This document shows positions 12,567 through 27,500 of a stretch of DNA of 64,000 nucleotides, in pieces; the stretch's first letter is position 1; each line of letters starts with the position of its first letter. A program made the translations under genes and the position numbers. Source of the DNA: Bradysia coprophila (Eukaryota > Arthropoda > Insecta > Diptera > Sciaridae); the NCBI RefSeq assembly GCF_014529535.1, contig NW_023503409.1, forward strand, positions 2,232,390 to 2,296,389, given 5' to 3'. The notes under the pieces were generated by a model. That model did no database searches. It was not told the DNA's origin and saw only the letters and a program-made list of their open reading frames with translations.

Positions 12567-15500
12567 ATGTATGGTCGCGGGAACAACAATGTTGGCAGTA
12601 GTGGGGAACGTACCGGCTTTTCAGCTGAACCACCAGTTGATTCGGTACCGCGTGCGCGTTCAGACATTGTGGATTATCATTTACGAAATAACAATAGTAC
12701 TGGTGTCGGTAGTGATTACATTAATAATAGTGACAATCAAGGATTATCACAACAATCATTTTACCATCCGGATCAACAATATCAACAGGTAGGAAATACC
12801 ATTATTTTTGACAACTGAGTTTTATATTTAAAAAAAAATAAAATATTTCTGTCTGCGCGAATTATAATTCTTACGTTTCGTTTCTCTCCTTTCCCAACGA
12901 ATCTGTAGACTGGTGAATATTACGACGAGGACGAAGAGATGGAAGCGGAAAAAGATTTAGCTGAAGATGCGCAATGGAAACGGATACAGCAAAATACATT
13001 CACAAGATGGGCAAACGAACATCTAAAAATTATTGATAAGAATATAATGTCGTTGGAGACGGATTTGTCTGATGGTTTGCGGTTGATTGCGCTGATTGAA
13101 ATTTTATCGCAAAAACGCATGCCGAAGTATAATAAACGGCCAACATTTCGTTCACAAAAACTGGAAAATGTGTCGGTTGCATTGAAGTTTTTGGAAGTGG
13201 AAGGAATTAAAATTGTTAATATTGGTGAGTAATCAAAAAATTTATTAATTTCTTCGAATTTTGAATCTGTAACCGCGCACTGTTTCTTCGATTTTTTTTT
13301 CTCTCTCTTTTAATTTATCATTATATGTATTGACGAAGCTGATATGAAGATGAATATTTATGTCTTTTAAATTATTGTCGATTTTCGAGACGTTATTTTC
13401 ATTTGAATGCGATTGGGAAGTCTGTTTCATAAAAATATGGAAGAAGAATAACTTTAAATGGGAGAAATATTATTAATGAGAAATTCAAACGAAACCAAAA
13501 AGAACAAACAAATGATGCACAATGATGTCATCCGTGTGGCATTGATACTAATACCTCTTTGAGTCGGAAAAAAAATTTATTTGTGTAACTTAAGACACTC
13601 TACAGCGCGTGTTTGTATTGGAAGAATTGATAAGGTTGCGGTCAACGATGTTTTATTGATTCGGTATTATTAATGAGTGTAGAAGGCTTTATACATATTA
13701 TACTTGTTGTAGAATGCTGTCCATTAAGTCACTTGCTTTATTTGTGAACCAGTATGTGGTGCACTCAAAAATGTGTTTGATTTCAATTGCAGTTCACTTT
13801 AGTCAGCAATGCTAACAGTTGTAATTAGAGAAAATATTATTGTAACTTTTGTAGTATCTCTTCGCTGCTCCGGGATTTGGTTTCATGTGTAAATGCTGAA
13901 TGGGCTTTTAAGCAATCGATTATTTTTTACGCTTAAGTAGATTAACTTTTTTCTTTTGTTTTATGTGGTCGTAGCGTGACATTAATAAGTTCCGTTAATT
14001 CCAATTTAGACATATATGTCCATTAGCGGCAAATGTGTGACCGATAATTCTGTTTTGTATAACTTGCGACAAATGACTTATTTAACAAACAAAACAAAAA
14101 AACAGTCACCGTCACCATGTTTTATTGATTCGCGTTGTAGTCGCACGTATGTGAGAAAATATGAATTTTAACGATCACTATCGCACTGCCGAATTTATGC
14201 CTATTCCAACTAAAGAATCTTAGTAAAACAGAACCTTCTTCCCAACTTTAATTAATTCAAAATCCTTGACTGTACATGCAATAGTGATTCTTTCACAATT
14301 AGAATGCAGGCCTGAAGTCCTTTTCCATTAAAACATTCGTATTAGTAAAACTTTACCAGCTCCAGTAAACCTCAAAGAGAAGAGAATACCATCCGCTTCG
14401 TTAAGCCGAAATTTGCATGCAGATGACTAAGATAACGATCAAAACTTTCAGAATGAAAAAGTTAGTAAAAAATAAATTTCCGGTTTTTTTAACCGAAATT
14501 TTATCAGTCATAACAGTATAACGAAACTACATTCACGCATAATTTCAAAGAATTCCAAATGTTTTTCTTGCTATCAACATTAGAGCAGCATCCACATGTA
14601 GCATAAAAGTTACGATTTGAACAATTTGTTCATTTATGCGAAATGGTTTTTGCATAGAACGAAAATATTAATAGAAAATTCGAGTTGCCACTTGCATGAC
14701 GGAATTTCGTTTTTGCCAGTTTCATTCCCCCTGTAACCTCGAAAAAAAAGAACAAATCGTCTAGCCGATATATAGATAGACTGATCATACTTATGGGTTC
14801 ATTCACAAAGTACGCTCGCTTATTAGGGGGAAAGTGGAGTCTGAAGAAATCATTAAGTCAGACAGTAAAAAAGTTGTCCATGCATTTTAGCGAGCGATGA
14901 GGTAGGAGGGGGTCGTCATTTCTCGCGTATACACTTTGTGAATGTTCCCTATTGCTTAGCGAAATTGGTAATATTTTGATGAGTTTATTATCCTAACGTA
15001 ATCCCACAAATCTGAATGCAAAATTATCTGTGTAATTGAGGACCGATCATAAAATGACTGCAAAAAAAGAACAAGATTCGCATTTCGTTGGCTAATTGGA
15101 TTTCAATAAGCATATCGAATCTTGGTACGAAACACACCTTGTGGTTTTGTGGTGGTACCGTTTTGCTATAAACTTTGCTATTTGTTCGGATACTCTAAAA
15201 CTGTTTTTCCAGCCACTTAAATTTAAATTATGGTCTTAGTATAGTGGAATACATCAATGTTTGCACAAATAATTAACATTTCTTCAACATATATTCTTGA
15301 GCAAACAGTTTTTTTCAACTTGATGTTGTGGCAAAAATGTTATTTGTGTTTATGACAACGACAAAAAATGCAAATTTTGTAATAAACAAAATTATCGATA
15401 TTTCACGATGGGTATATTGCCGAAAATGCACTTCAGTTTTATCCAACGACCGGTGTCTAGAACTCCCACACCTTGTATGGCCTTAGGAATCTAGGCTTCC

Positions 15501-18500
15501 AGACGGTTTTTCTTCCTTCATTAATCAATCAAAATGGAAAAAATGACTCGCTAGCATAATATGCATTAAATAACAAGCCAATCTTAAATTTAAGGTGTAT
15601 TCGGATTGATAAACGAACGAGATTTACTCAATAAATACTTTCACGAGCCGTAAATGTTATCAGTAATATTTTGAAATGATAAGAATGTGTATAGCCAAGC
15701 CATGCAAATATCCGTGCAGCCGGTCGCTTATTTCCAAAGTAATAAATACATTTATGATACGGTGTGTTGGAATTCCTGAAGTCTTCTGGTTACACAATAT
15801 CGTAGAACATTCATTCTTGCAATTGATAATATGATGAAGACTCACAAATTAATTAGTCCTCTTTCGTATTATTTTATTGGATCCCCCCTGTTCGACAGCC
15901 TTTGATTACAGTTCTTGTTCTTTTTTTTAAGAAATTTGGCGCCAGAATTCAGTTTATTTTTGGTAACAAAGCATTGAATTTCCATTTCTGGTGGACTCTT
16001 TGAACAATCCACATAGTTTATTAGTATGCTAATGACATTTGTTTGGACTATTAAAGCGTACGCAGAAGTAATATTATTTCTATGAATTGAAATGGATTCA
16101 AAACGTTTGCTAAGAAGCTTACTCATCAATAAGTAGTCAAATATTTATTTTCAATTGGCGTTATCATTAGCGACATTAATCAATGATCCATTGTCCTCAT
16201 TTCCTTTACTTTAAATTTTTAACTCATCATACAATTCGTCAGTTTACCATTAATTCAATGTGTCATTATTATGAGGTAGTCTCTTCAAATATGAGTTCAT
16301 TTTCTTCAATTCTTATGTCTTCAAAGTGTTTACCATCAATTTCGACGTTGTTTTATTGCTACTGTGTCATTAAATAGTATTAGCATATAAAATGTAGCGA
16401 TATGTTTGTTTTTTGTACTTAAAGTTATGTACTGTACATCGAGGTAGAGGTATGTTTAAAAACCATTCGATTAAATTAAACAAGACCGCCGGTCTGCAAT
16501 CTCTGAGAACCATCTATGAGTCAACGACTTCATATATACTTCGCCATCTCAGTGCTACATCATAGCGGAAAAAAATGGTTTTGTGATTTTTTTCTCTACA
16601 AACCAAATTCATTTTTCGCCACCAGTTTCCTATATTCCTAGAACACATTCATTGTTATTTTAATATACATCTTCTGTTGCGGTTATAACATTTGTTCAAA
16701 CAAAACAAATTGAGTATTCGTATACACACATATCGAACCGTATTGACTCAAATATAATTATTATACAATATCTTTCAATATGGTTGATGCATTCCAAGCA
16801 CTGACACATTCTCTCTAGTCGATAAATAGAAATAAAATTTAAAATTTATTTCTCTATCCAGCAAACGAAAAAATAAAATAATTTTCTAAATTTAGAATTA
16901 TATGTTTCAAAGAGTGGTCAATTAACAAGCCATTCGTAGATTACATCAATTTTTTAAAAAACATTAACGACTCTCTTGTAGTTTCAATATTCATTAGGCC
17001 TTGAAAATGCACCGGTCTCAAACATATTTTGCTTGTTGGTTTTTTTCCTTCTCGTAATAATGTTGCTATAGTAGGAAATAAAATAAAAACTTTATGCGAT
17101 AGAAAGATCTATGAGAAAGAGAGACATTTATCGCATCAGAATATTATACGAGAGGTAAATGGTCATTTAAAAGTGGATATAGTTATTGGAGACAACCAAT
17201 TTATTCTTTTAGTTTAAAATGGAATCGTCTAACCCATGCCTTGGGATAGTAGTATATTACGTCCTATCTTATAAGTTTATTGTTTTGCCAAGTGTGAGCT
17301 TTGCGGGACGAGTCGAAGGCGAATGGAGCTATAACACAAACCAAAACAATAACATAGAAGCAATTTAGATGCATAGAAGCTTTACTGCACGGATCTTAAA
17401 CTTACCTCAAGTTTTTGAATAAAATACCTTCCTTGGTAATGGGGTAAATGATGGAAATGGTACTTCTTGTGTATATGCCGACCTCGGCTACGCCTCGATC
17501 AAATTTCACACAAGAAGTATCATTTCCATCATTTGCCTCATTCATAAGTAAAGTACTATTACATACTTGTGTACGGTAAGAGCATTTTCACTGTCACAAA
17601 CAGTGTCGGTAAGTGCACTTTACCGTGCATAAGGATGCAAAATATCAAAATTTACTGACAGAAATTAAATTTATAATCAAACGTCTATTCTCAAAACACA
17701 CCACATGCATGAATATGTATTATTCCTGAACGTGCAGTTTCAAAAAAGAAAAATTCGAATCATTAAAAGTTATTGATGTTATGTTTATGTGATGACATCA
17801 CCGTAAAATGACTCCAGCAACAAAAATATAAAATGCATTCATGCAAAACCTTGTATATTTGAGCGTTAACACTGGCAGAACATATTAATGGCCTCTTTTT
17901 TGTTTCACTTCATATTCTCTAAATATTTTCCACCTAAATTTTGATAATTTTTTTTTTTTTTGCACAAAACGAAATTTAGTCGTTGTTGTATTGCGTCATT
18001 TGTGTAGAAGAAGATTATCGTGTTTAGGTATTTTCAAATGTGGTATTTCAAGTTCGTCAAGCTATGCTTACCGTTTTGTACAAATTCAGATGATGTATAA
18101 TTATATATGAGTATACCGCGGATAGCGGTCGGTGCAATATATATATCTACTTGAAAAAAATAACATTTTTGATTAAACGGTTAATACGTGCATTCGGACG
18201 CATAAAAGGTTAGACTCGGTTTATCTTCTTATTCTTTTATTAGAAAAGCTGTATAAATTATATCTCTTCGTGTGTCTACTACGGAAAGTTTTTATATTTC
18301 ATATTGGCTGCACTATTCGGATGAATGATTATTGTTGTGTGTGACGAATAGATCAGTTATTTATGAAGACTCATTAGATTTAATTGAAATTTTATGCTGA
18401 TCAGATGACGGTGAAATTATTGACTATGGTGACTAATATAATCTTCTATATTGACCGGTATAAGTTATGTCGACTGGGGGGAAACGGACAGTTTGTCATG

Positions 18501-21500
18501 TGTTTCTTAGTAGAGCTATATGAGTTAATATTTAGCGACGCAACACTTAATCTTGTTGACGACCAAAAAAAAAGAAATCGCGAAGGACCCACAAAATTCG
18601 CTTAAAAAATCCATAATATACTATACTCACAATGACAGCATTGTGTAAGACTCATAATTAAACTTTCTGCGAACATCCATTGATCGTTGAAAAAATAACA
18701 ATTTAAAAGCTCAAGGTCAATGTCTATGACAATAAAACCAAATAATTTCTGCTATGTCTTCTGTATTAATACACATGAGCGCAAAATGAATTGATTTCGG
18801 TTATTTATATGATAGTACATACCACGAATGATCATTTCTTTTTTGAATGAATGAAATTCGAATAGTCATCTTTGTTTACGTCTGTCTAAAAGTTTTGTTT
18901 GGGTTTCTGTGGGCTGTATCAAAAGTGATATTCAAAACACGCTATTAAAGCGGACAATATTTAGAAATTCCGTTCCATAGACACGCGGTTTTAATCTCTT
19001 CCCATGCATTTAAATATGCAAACGTTTACACAATACAACCAATTATTTCGAATTTGATTTCTCAATTATCATAAATTCTTATCAAACATTATGTGGTCGA
19101 ATTAAAACTATGTTAAAAGACGGCATGTATCCGGCATAAATTTCGGTTATAATTTTGATAAATTTATGTTTCAACCTTATCACCCTAACTAGCACAACAA
19201 AATAATTAATTCAAAAAGACCTAAGACCGTTTCGTCACAGTAGGAAGTGAAGGTAGAAAGGTAGTGTCTTTATAACTTTTAAAAAATTAGCAAAAGATTG
19301 GGAACACTGTTGAAACTTTTTCGTATCGCAATTACACACATGCACACACAATCTAGGGGCATACATATTTATTAGCTACTTCGACTGATGTTAATTCGTT
19401 GCAAAACCCTGAACTATTTCAAAATAAAAACGATTCGAAGGTGGTGTCCTTGAAATGTTCACAATATTTTTATATTCGCATTGCAGACTCATCAGACATT
19501 GTCGACTCTAAGCTTAAGCTAATACTCGGCTTGATATGGACGCTCATTCTTCACTATTCAATATCATTGCCAATGTCAGAAGGAGACGATGCTCAAGTGA
19601 ACGGTTCAACGCCAACTCCAAAACAAAGGTTGCTATATCAATTGAATTACCGATCGATGACCTTCCACTGATAAAATTTTTCAATTTTAATTCTATAGAT
19701 TAATGCACTGGATTCAGAGCAAAATCCCTGATTTACCAATCGGTAATTTCACTAATGATTGGACCAGTGGTAAAGCTGTTGGTGCTCTGGTAGATGCTTG
19801 CGCTCCTGGCCTATGTCCAGACTGGACAGATTGGGACCCCAAAGATGCCGTTCAAAATGCATCGGAAGCAATGGGCTTGGCTGATGATTGGTTGAATGTG
19901 CGCCAACTGATTCGACCTGAGGAAATGGTGAATCCAAACATTGACGAACAATCGATGATGACTTACTTGTCCCAGTATCCGAACGCTAAGTTGAAGACTG
20001 GTGCACCGCTACGACCGAAAACCAATCCAAACAGGTAATGTGTGGGTGTTGGGTTGAGTTAAGATGCATTTAAGTCTTTTCTTGTTTTTGTTTAATGGAA
20101 TGCAGTCAATATCAGCATAAGAAAACATAAAAACTTTTTTTTCGGAATATTTTTTTAAATTTAATTCAAAATTTTTCTATTTTATTTATACAATTATAGC
20201 ATTCCGCCTCCGCGGTAAGTTGGGAATGCAAGTTTGAATCAGATTGTCAACTGTATATTTGTTGATGTTTTAATCGGCTTCGTTTTTTTGGCATATTTTT
20301 TTTATTATTAGCTTTTTGAGTTGTCGGTAGAAGGCCAAAGGCCTGCAGATTGCATAGACATGTTTTCTTAAATTTCTTAAATTTTATTTATTTATTTTTT
20401 GTTACTTTTGTTGAAGTCTTTAGTGTCTCCCACAAAATTATTATTAAAATAGTAGATGAGGACAGTAATGTATATATTTAATAAAGAGTAGCGTAATTCG
20501 AACGAGACAAACTAAATGAATCAAAATTAGACGAAGCGAAAAAATCGTGTGAAACATGATATATGTTCAGTTCATCATGTTTGTAAGGATATACTTCTCA
20601 AAAGCTTCTCTTACCTCCTATAGAATACCGCCTTATTATGTCCCAAAGAATGCTGAAAACTTTTTGTTTGGAGTTAATCAGAAGTTGTCGTTCGCTCATC
20701 TTTTAATTTTTTTGAACCAACAAAAAACAAGGAGAATCGTCTTTTTACTTTTTAAAGCTTTTTTGTTAAATTATGCAGCAGCTGTTAAATGTATCATTTC
20801 GTCATTTTGTCAGATATTAGGATAACACTAAAACAGCGTTTCGTTTTGTCAACGTTAAAAATTTACTAATTGGTCTCAAGCTGACATTTTTCGTTTTTTT
20901 TTCTTTATAATTTTTAGTGTTAGTGGAGTGTCTTGATTTTTTTTACGAGCTAATCAAATAATTCATTTTTTATAGAAAGCTGTATGATCATTTGTATATG
21001 ATCAATTTGTGTGACTCGGTCGTTTTAGAGCCATAGGTTTTTCGTTGTACAATTTTCATTTTTTCCTTTACTTCGACATAGATAGATTAGAATTGATTGC
21101 CTCCTAGGTATTCTCATTGCTCGAATCACTCTTTATGAACGATTTTGAATAGGTCGTTGCTGAAATTTTCGAGCAATAAGTAAATATTTGTGTACAAAAT
21201 CATGCAGCTTTTTCAGTTTTACAATGACTTTGATGTCTAATTTAATTCCAAAATTTTATTGGATGCTAATCGTTGGTCGATCCATGGTAGACCTTTGATG
21301 TCATAGTGCAACCTTTAAGAAACGGCTGTTTCATCATCTGTTTTCATCATTCTCTTACTCATCACGTTAAAACAACTGAAGTAAAATATCTCGAGTCAAA
21401 TACACGGGACTTCTTTAATCAAAAGAAGTAGCAGATTTTACATTTATAGTGCGAAACATTGGCCGTTTCTGAAAGGTTAACATCCATGTTTAATTTAGTT

Positions 21501-24500
21501 GGCTGTATTCGCGCGAATTTAATATTTAACTTTTAGATTGTTTAGTGCCGCTCCATTTTTCGTTGTTTTTAAACAGCAGAGTTTTGTTATTGAATCGGGT
21601 TATCGAATAATTTTGCATCAATTTGATTTACAGAGTTCGAGCTTATGGACCCGGTATCGAACCAGTTGGGCCAGTGGTTGGAGCTCCAGCCAATTTTACT
21701 GTCGAAACTTTTTCAGCTGGAAAAGGTAACTAAATTACACATTCACTCAATTTACAAAATCACAAAATTATGGTCGAACAGGAACTGTGGACGTGTCGAT
21801 TCTGAACCCGAACGGTTCTTCTGAAATTGCTGATGTTCGCTTCAACAATGATAAAAATTTGACGTATTCTGTCTCGTACATACCAAAGTACGAAGGGCCG
21901 CACAAAGTATTTGTAAAGTTTTCTGGACGTGATATTCCGAAAAGTCCATATGAAGTCAAAGTTGAGGGACACGCTGGAGATGCATCGAAGGTGACCGTTA
22001 GTGGTCCAGGTTTACAACCAGATGGCATATCTGTTGGACGATCGACTTTCTTTGATATCAATACGTCTGAAGCTGGTCGCGGAACACCAGAGGTAAAAAT
22101 TGTTTATGCCAGCTCTAGCAAAACTAGACTATAAAAACGATACCTTCACGCGCCTTTAGGTGATTATTTTAGATCCAGCTGGTCATAAGACAACCGTTCC
22201 AGCTAAGTTACGTCAAATCGAGAACGATGTATGGCGCTGTGAATATATGTCTCACTTGCAAGGACTACATTCTGTAAATGTCTTTTATGCGGGTAAACCC
22301 ATCAACAACAGTCCGTTTGGAGTGAGAGTTGCTCCGGGTAAATTACTCAAAACCCTTCAACACAAAATAAAAAAAATTTAATCTGGATATTTTCGGTTAC
22401 AGTTTCAGATGCTCGTAAAGTTCGAGTTGGTGGTCGTGGAGTTCAGCCAACAGGCATACGTATTGGCGATGATGCTGACTTTAAAATTTATACCGAAGGA
22501 GCTGGTGAAGGAATTCCCGAAGTACGAATTATCGGTCCTGGTGGCGTCAATCAAAATGTATCAATGAAGAAAGTCAATGGTACCACATACGAATGCCACT
22601 ACTTCCCAACCAAAGAAGGTCGTTATGTTATAATGGTCACTTATAGCGGAGTGGAAATTTTGAAATCGCCATACGAAGTCAACGTCAAACCGAAAAAAGA
22701 ATCTTCAATCGTTGCACATGGGCCTGGACTCACAGGTGGTGTAGTAGGCTATCCTGCTGCATTTGTTGTTGAAACAAATGGTGAAACTGGTGCTTTAGGA
22801 TTCAACATTGCAGGACCGTCACAAGTATAAAGTTTGATCGAAGATGTTTGCTGTTCGTGGTATTAAAGTCGTGTTTTTTCTAGGCTAAAATTGAATGTCA
22901 TGATAATGGTGACGGTTCAGCATTGGTGAAATATCATCCAACAGGTGACTGCGATTTTAAATAAATTTGGCCCCATTTTCTAACACTTTTCCCATAACAG
23001 CTGCTGGTGAATATGCAGTTCATATTTTATGCGACAATGAAGACATACCCAAAAGTCCACATATTTCTCAAATTCTGCCACGAACCGATTTTCATCCAGA
23101 ACTTGTTAAAACATTCGGTCCTGGCCTCCTTGCAAACGGTGTCACTGTTGGTACACCTGCGGAATTTACTGTTGATACAAAAAATGCAGGCGTTGCACCG
23201 TTGGATGTTAAGGTTCAAGATGTGTTCGGCAAAAGTGTTCCAATTATCTTCCGTGACAAACCCGACGGCACGAAGTTATATTCTTACACACCGAAGTCAA
23301 CCGAACCTCATACAATCGAAGTGAATTATGGTGGTGTGGGTGAGTAAATTCTTTACACAAAGCTTAGCGAGAAACGGAACTTATATCACAACTGATTTTT
23401 GATTATTAGCAACTCCAAATTCGCCGCACAGAGTTTATGTAACTGCTCCTCCAGATCCATCGAAAGTAAAGGTATTTGGTCCGTGGTTCGAACCAGGCGC
23501 TAAGCCAAATGTTCCGACGCACTTTACTATTGATGCAAGGTAATTAGCTGATAAATAGATTGCTGTAAAGAAAACTAAACGAACATGAACTTTCAGAGAT
23601 GCTGGTGACGGTGATTTAAGTGTGCACTTAGTACATGAAGATTCAAATAAAGAAATTCCTGTCAGAGTATTGGACAATGAGGACAACACGTACACCGTGG
23701 AAGTCATTCCTCCAGCAATAGGATCGTATTCGACAAATTTGGAGTACGGTGGTCTTAAAGTCCCTGTATCGCCAAAAGTTTTGGTTACGCCAGCCATCGA
23801 TGTTTCCAAAATAAAAGTTGACGGATTGGAGCCCAGTAAGTTCAATGAATTAAGTTTTTTGTGGAATTTGTTCAATGAGCGTCCTAGATCTCTTTAAACC
23901 GTAATTTTGTGCCAAAATAGTTCGATATTAAGTTCATTTTGTATAAATACAGCCGCCCCTGTAAATAGTCTCCAGCAATTTAGAGTTATAACGGAAGGTG
24001 TTCGCAAAGCTGATTTAGCCGTTACAATAACCAGTCCATCAGGCACTAGAATACGTGCACATGTAATACCAACAGCTGAAGGTTTTCTTGTCAATTTTAC
24101 GCCGACACAATTGGGCGAATATTTATTAAGCGTTTGCTTCGGCGGAACACCAATATCCCCATATCCGTTCCGATTGCAATGTTTAACCGGAAGTGATTCG
24201 GGTAAAGTGCATGCCAATGGTCCTGGATTGGAACGTGGTGTGGTTGGTCAGCCAGCCGAATTTTTGATTGACACTCGCGGAGCAGGTCAAGGAGGACTGG
24301 GTGTAACGGTTGAAGGGCCATGTGAGGCTGCAATAAACTGTCGAGATAATGGCGACGGAACGTGTAATGTGGCCTATTTACCTACCGAAATGGGTGATTA
24401 TACCATCAATATTACGTTCGACGATAAACACATTTATGGATCGCCGTTTCAAGCAATTATTTCGCCACAGCCCAATCTGAAGAAAATCAAAGTGTCTGGA

Positions 24501-27500
24501 ATCGGAATACAACCACATGGTAAATTGTCGTGTGGTTGTATCGTGTCGTGTTGTGACTTTTTGATAGCGTTCTGAATTTCGTTGTTGTTTTTGCATGAGT
24601 TGAAATAACTGCCCTACTAATCGACGGTTTGATATAAGAAAGGTGTAGTTTGTTTTTATATATTCCGATCGTTGTTCTGTAACGATGTATGTGTAAAGCT
24701 TTACCGGTGATCAGCTTCTGTTAAATGCGACATGGAAAACTCATAAGTATAATAACGAGAGCCACAGAGAAAAGGATAAAACTAAACAGAATCCTGACGT
24801 CCACTAATAACTCCTGACATTAAACAATACCTGAGTGCAACGCTTAAATTGATTTTTTTTTGGAATAACTAAATGAAGACGAATCATTTCCCTGTGTATA
24901 TTTAACTCATTTCTCATTTGCAGGTGTAATAATGAACGCTTCAACCGACTTTGTGGTTGATATGAGCAAAGTTGGAACGGACATCGATCAGAGCAAGCTC
25001 ACATGCTCGATTTTCGATCCACGTGGCAACACTATTCCAAGTAAATTGATGCCAGGAAAAACCGATGAAGAATACCGTATCATGTACACCCCATTCGAAG
25101 CCGGCCGACACACGATCGAACTGCTGTATGATAATGCACACGTTCCCGGTTCGCCGTTCGTCGTTCACGTTAAAAGCGGTTGCGATCCAACTCGATGCAA
25201 GGCCTATGGTCCCGGATTGGAGAGAGGAAATACGGGCAATCCTTGTAAATTTATTGTCGAGACACGAGGAGCAGGAACCGGTGGTCTGAGTTTGGCTATA
25301 GAAGGACCATCCGAAGCGAAAATGACATGCATCGATAATAGAGATGGTTCATGCGACGTCGAATACCTACCAACCGAGCCTGGCGACTATGACATCACTA
25401 TCCGTTTCGCTGACAAACATATACCCGGATCGCCATTCAAAGTGACCGTTGATGAAACTGTGGATCCGTCGAAAGTGAAAGTGTACGGTCCTGGAGTCGA
25501 ACACGGTGAAGTGAGAGAAGGTGTGAAAACATACTTCAATGTTGATGTTGGCGATGCTGGTCCCGGTAAGATTGCTGTGAAGTTGAACAATTCCGAGGGA
25601 AAAGCGTTGGACAGTGTTCGCGTCGAAGACAAAGGAGATGGCCTGTATGCAGTGCATTTCATTCCACCAAAAGAAGGTTCCGTGATTAGTGCGAATGTTG
25701 AATTTGCAGATCAAGAAGTTCCGTGCAGGTAAGTCATTACTTTTTATGCGAAAGTGTAGCCGTTTCTAATTCAGTTCAATAAATCTTACATGCACAGTCC
25801 GTTCGTCATGACCGTGTTCCCCAAATTCGATACGAAAAAGGTGGAGGTATCAGGTGACACAAATAAGAAGAAATTGCCGGCATCGCTTCCTGCCAAATTT
25901 CAAATCGATACGAAAAAAGCTGGCAAAGCTGATATCAATGTAACAATTAAGGTCTGAAATGTGACATTCTCTTACACTTTATTCAGTGAGATAAAACGGA
26001 AAATATCGTTTTTACAGAATCCTCAAGGAAAAGCATTGGTCCCTAGAATGGACCAGATTGAAGATGGAACCTACGCTGTCAGTTTTATTCCAGACGAATG
26101 TGGCCCGTACAATGTTAGCATCAAATATGGTGATAAGGATGTAGTCGGATCACCATTCATTCTGCAAGCTCATCCTACGGGAGAGGTAATTTTAAGAAAA
26201 TAATTGCCAATTGGGGATGAAAAATTAAAGAAAAAAAATGAATTCAGGCGAACAAGTGCAAGATTGTCGAAAATGCTCCAAAAGTCCAAGAATTCGGAAA
26301 CAAGTCAAGAGTTACCGTTGACGCAAGAGAAGCTGGCGATGGGGCTGTTACATGCAAAATTATTTCGGATACTGGAAGGTAAGATCTTAAAGTAAAACGT
26401 TTTGTATGTGGACAAATCTGTGCACATATGTCTAAAAAATGTTAAAGCTGTTCGTTAAGTAAGAAACTAGAAAATTTTTCAATTTCTTCTAAATTCAGCA
26501 CTTAAAAATATTCATAGCCAACAACAGCAGATTTGTACTTATCAAGCTATTATATGCGTAAAACCAGCTGTTGTTAGTTGTGCACATGAAAATTATGAAA
26601 AACTCTAGACTTTATCTAATTTCCTTAAATTTCCCAAAAAATATTTTTGTGAAAATTTGAAAAAATGGAGGAAAATGTGAGAAAATATGGGAACTTGTTT
26701 GCCCAAATATCGCTCCGGATAATAAAGGAAAGTTTTATGTCTCAATCCTAACACAGGCAAATGTTTGAATGATGACTATATAGTGGATGAAAAACGGGGT
26801 ATCTTGACTGCCATATCACCATAGGGATCTTGATTCAAATAAGTTAACCGATTTCTGAATAAATAAAAAAAAATTGCATTCACTCTAAAAGGGTGCTCAG
26901 ATAAAATGTCGCTTCATACGGCTTTGAATAGTAGTGTGAAAAGTGAACTGTGAATGCTAACTAAACAGGGAATCACGAAATCTTCGTATTAATTTGAACC
27001 CAAGCGAAAGCAAAAACATAATTCCCAACTTAACAGGAGTTAAATTTTGTTACAGCGATGTGGACATTGATATAATTGAAAAGGATGGCTTCTTCGACAT
27101 ATTCTACGTACTGAATGATCCCGGCGATTACGATTTGGACATCAAATTCGGTGGAAAGAACATACCGGATGGTACCTACTCCGTAAAGGTATAGCTCGAA
27201 AAGAGATTTTATTTACAAAAATTTAAATGATTCTCTAGTCAGCCTAGTCAATTTCTATACTACACAATAATACCAGTTCTGTCAGTTTAAACAGTTTTAC
27301 ATATATATGTATGTCAATTTTTTTTGTGTTTTAAATAAGTAGAAAACAAAACGAAAATAATGTAATTTTGATTCAAATGGAAATTGTAAATTTATTCAAA
27401 AAAAACAATCAATTTAATAAAAAAAATGTGTTGGACAATAATAACTTCAATTTTCAATAATTGTATACACTTCCACCTGCATGATGTGTTGCATGATAAT

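Larger units (their letters stand above)
13225..19486. other. 6.3-kb filamin intron splitting CH1
   Basis: Interrupts the codon after VNI in CH1. It holds a MITE (14795-14949) and a perfect-arm hairpin (17438-17542). Short open frames on both strands lack splice partners or family matches. No nested gene is supported. Confidence 0.7.
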
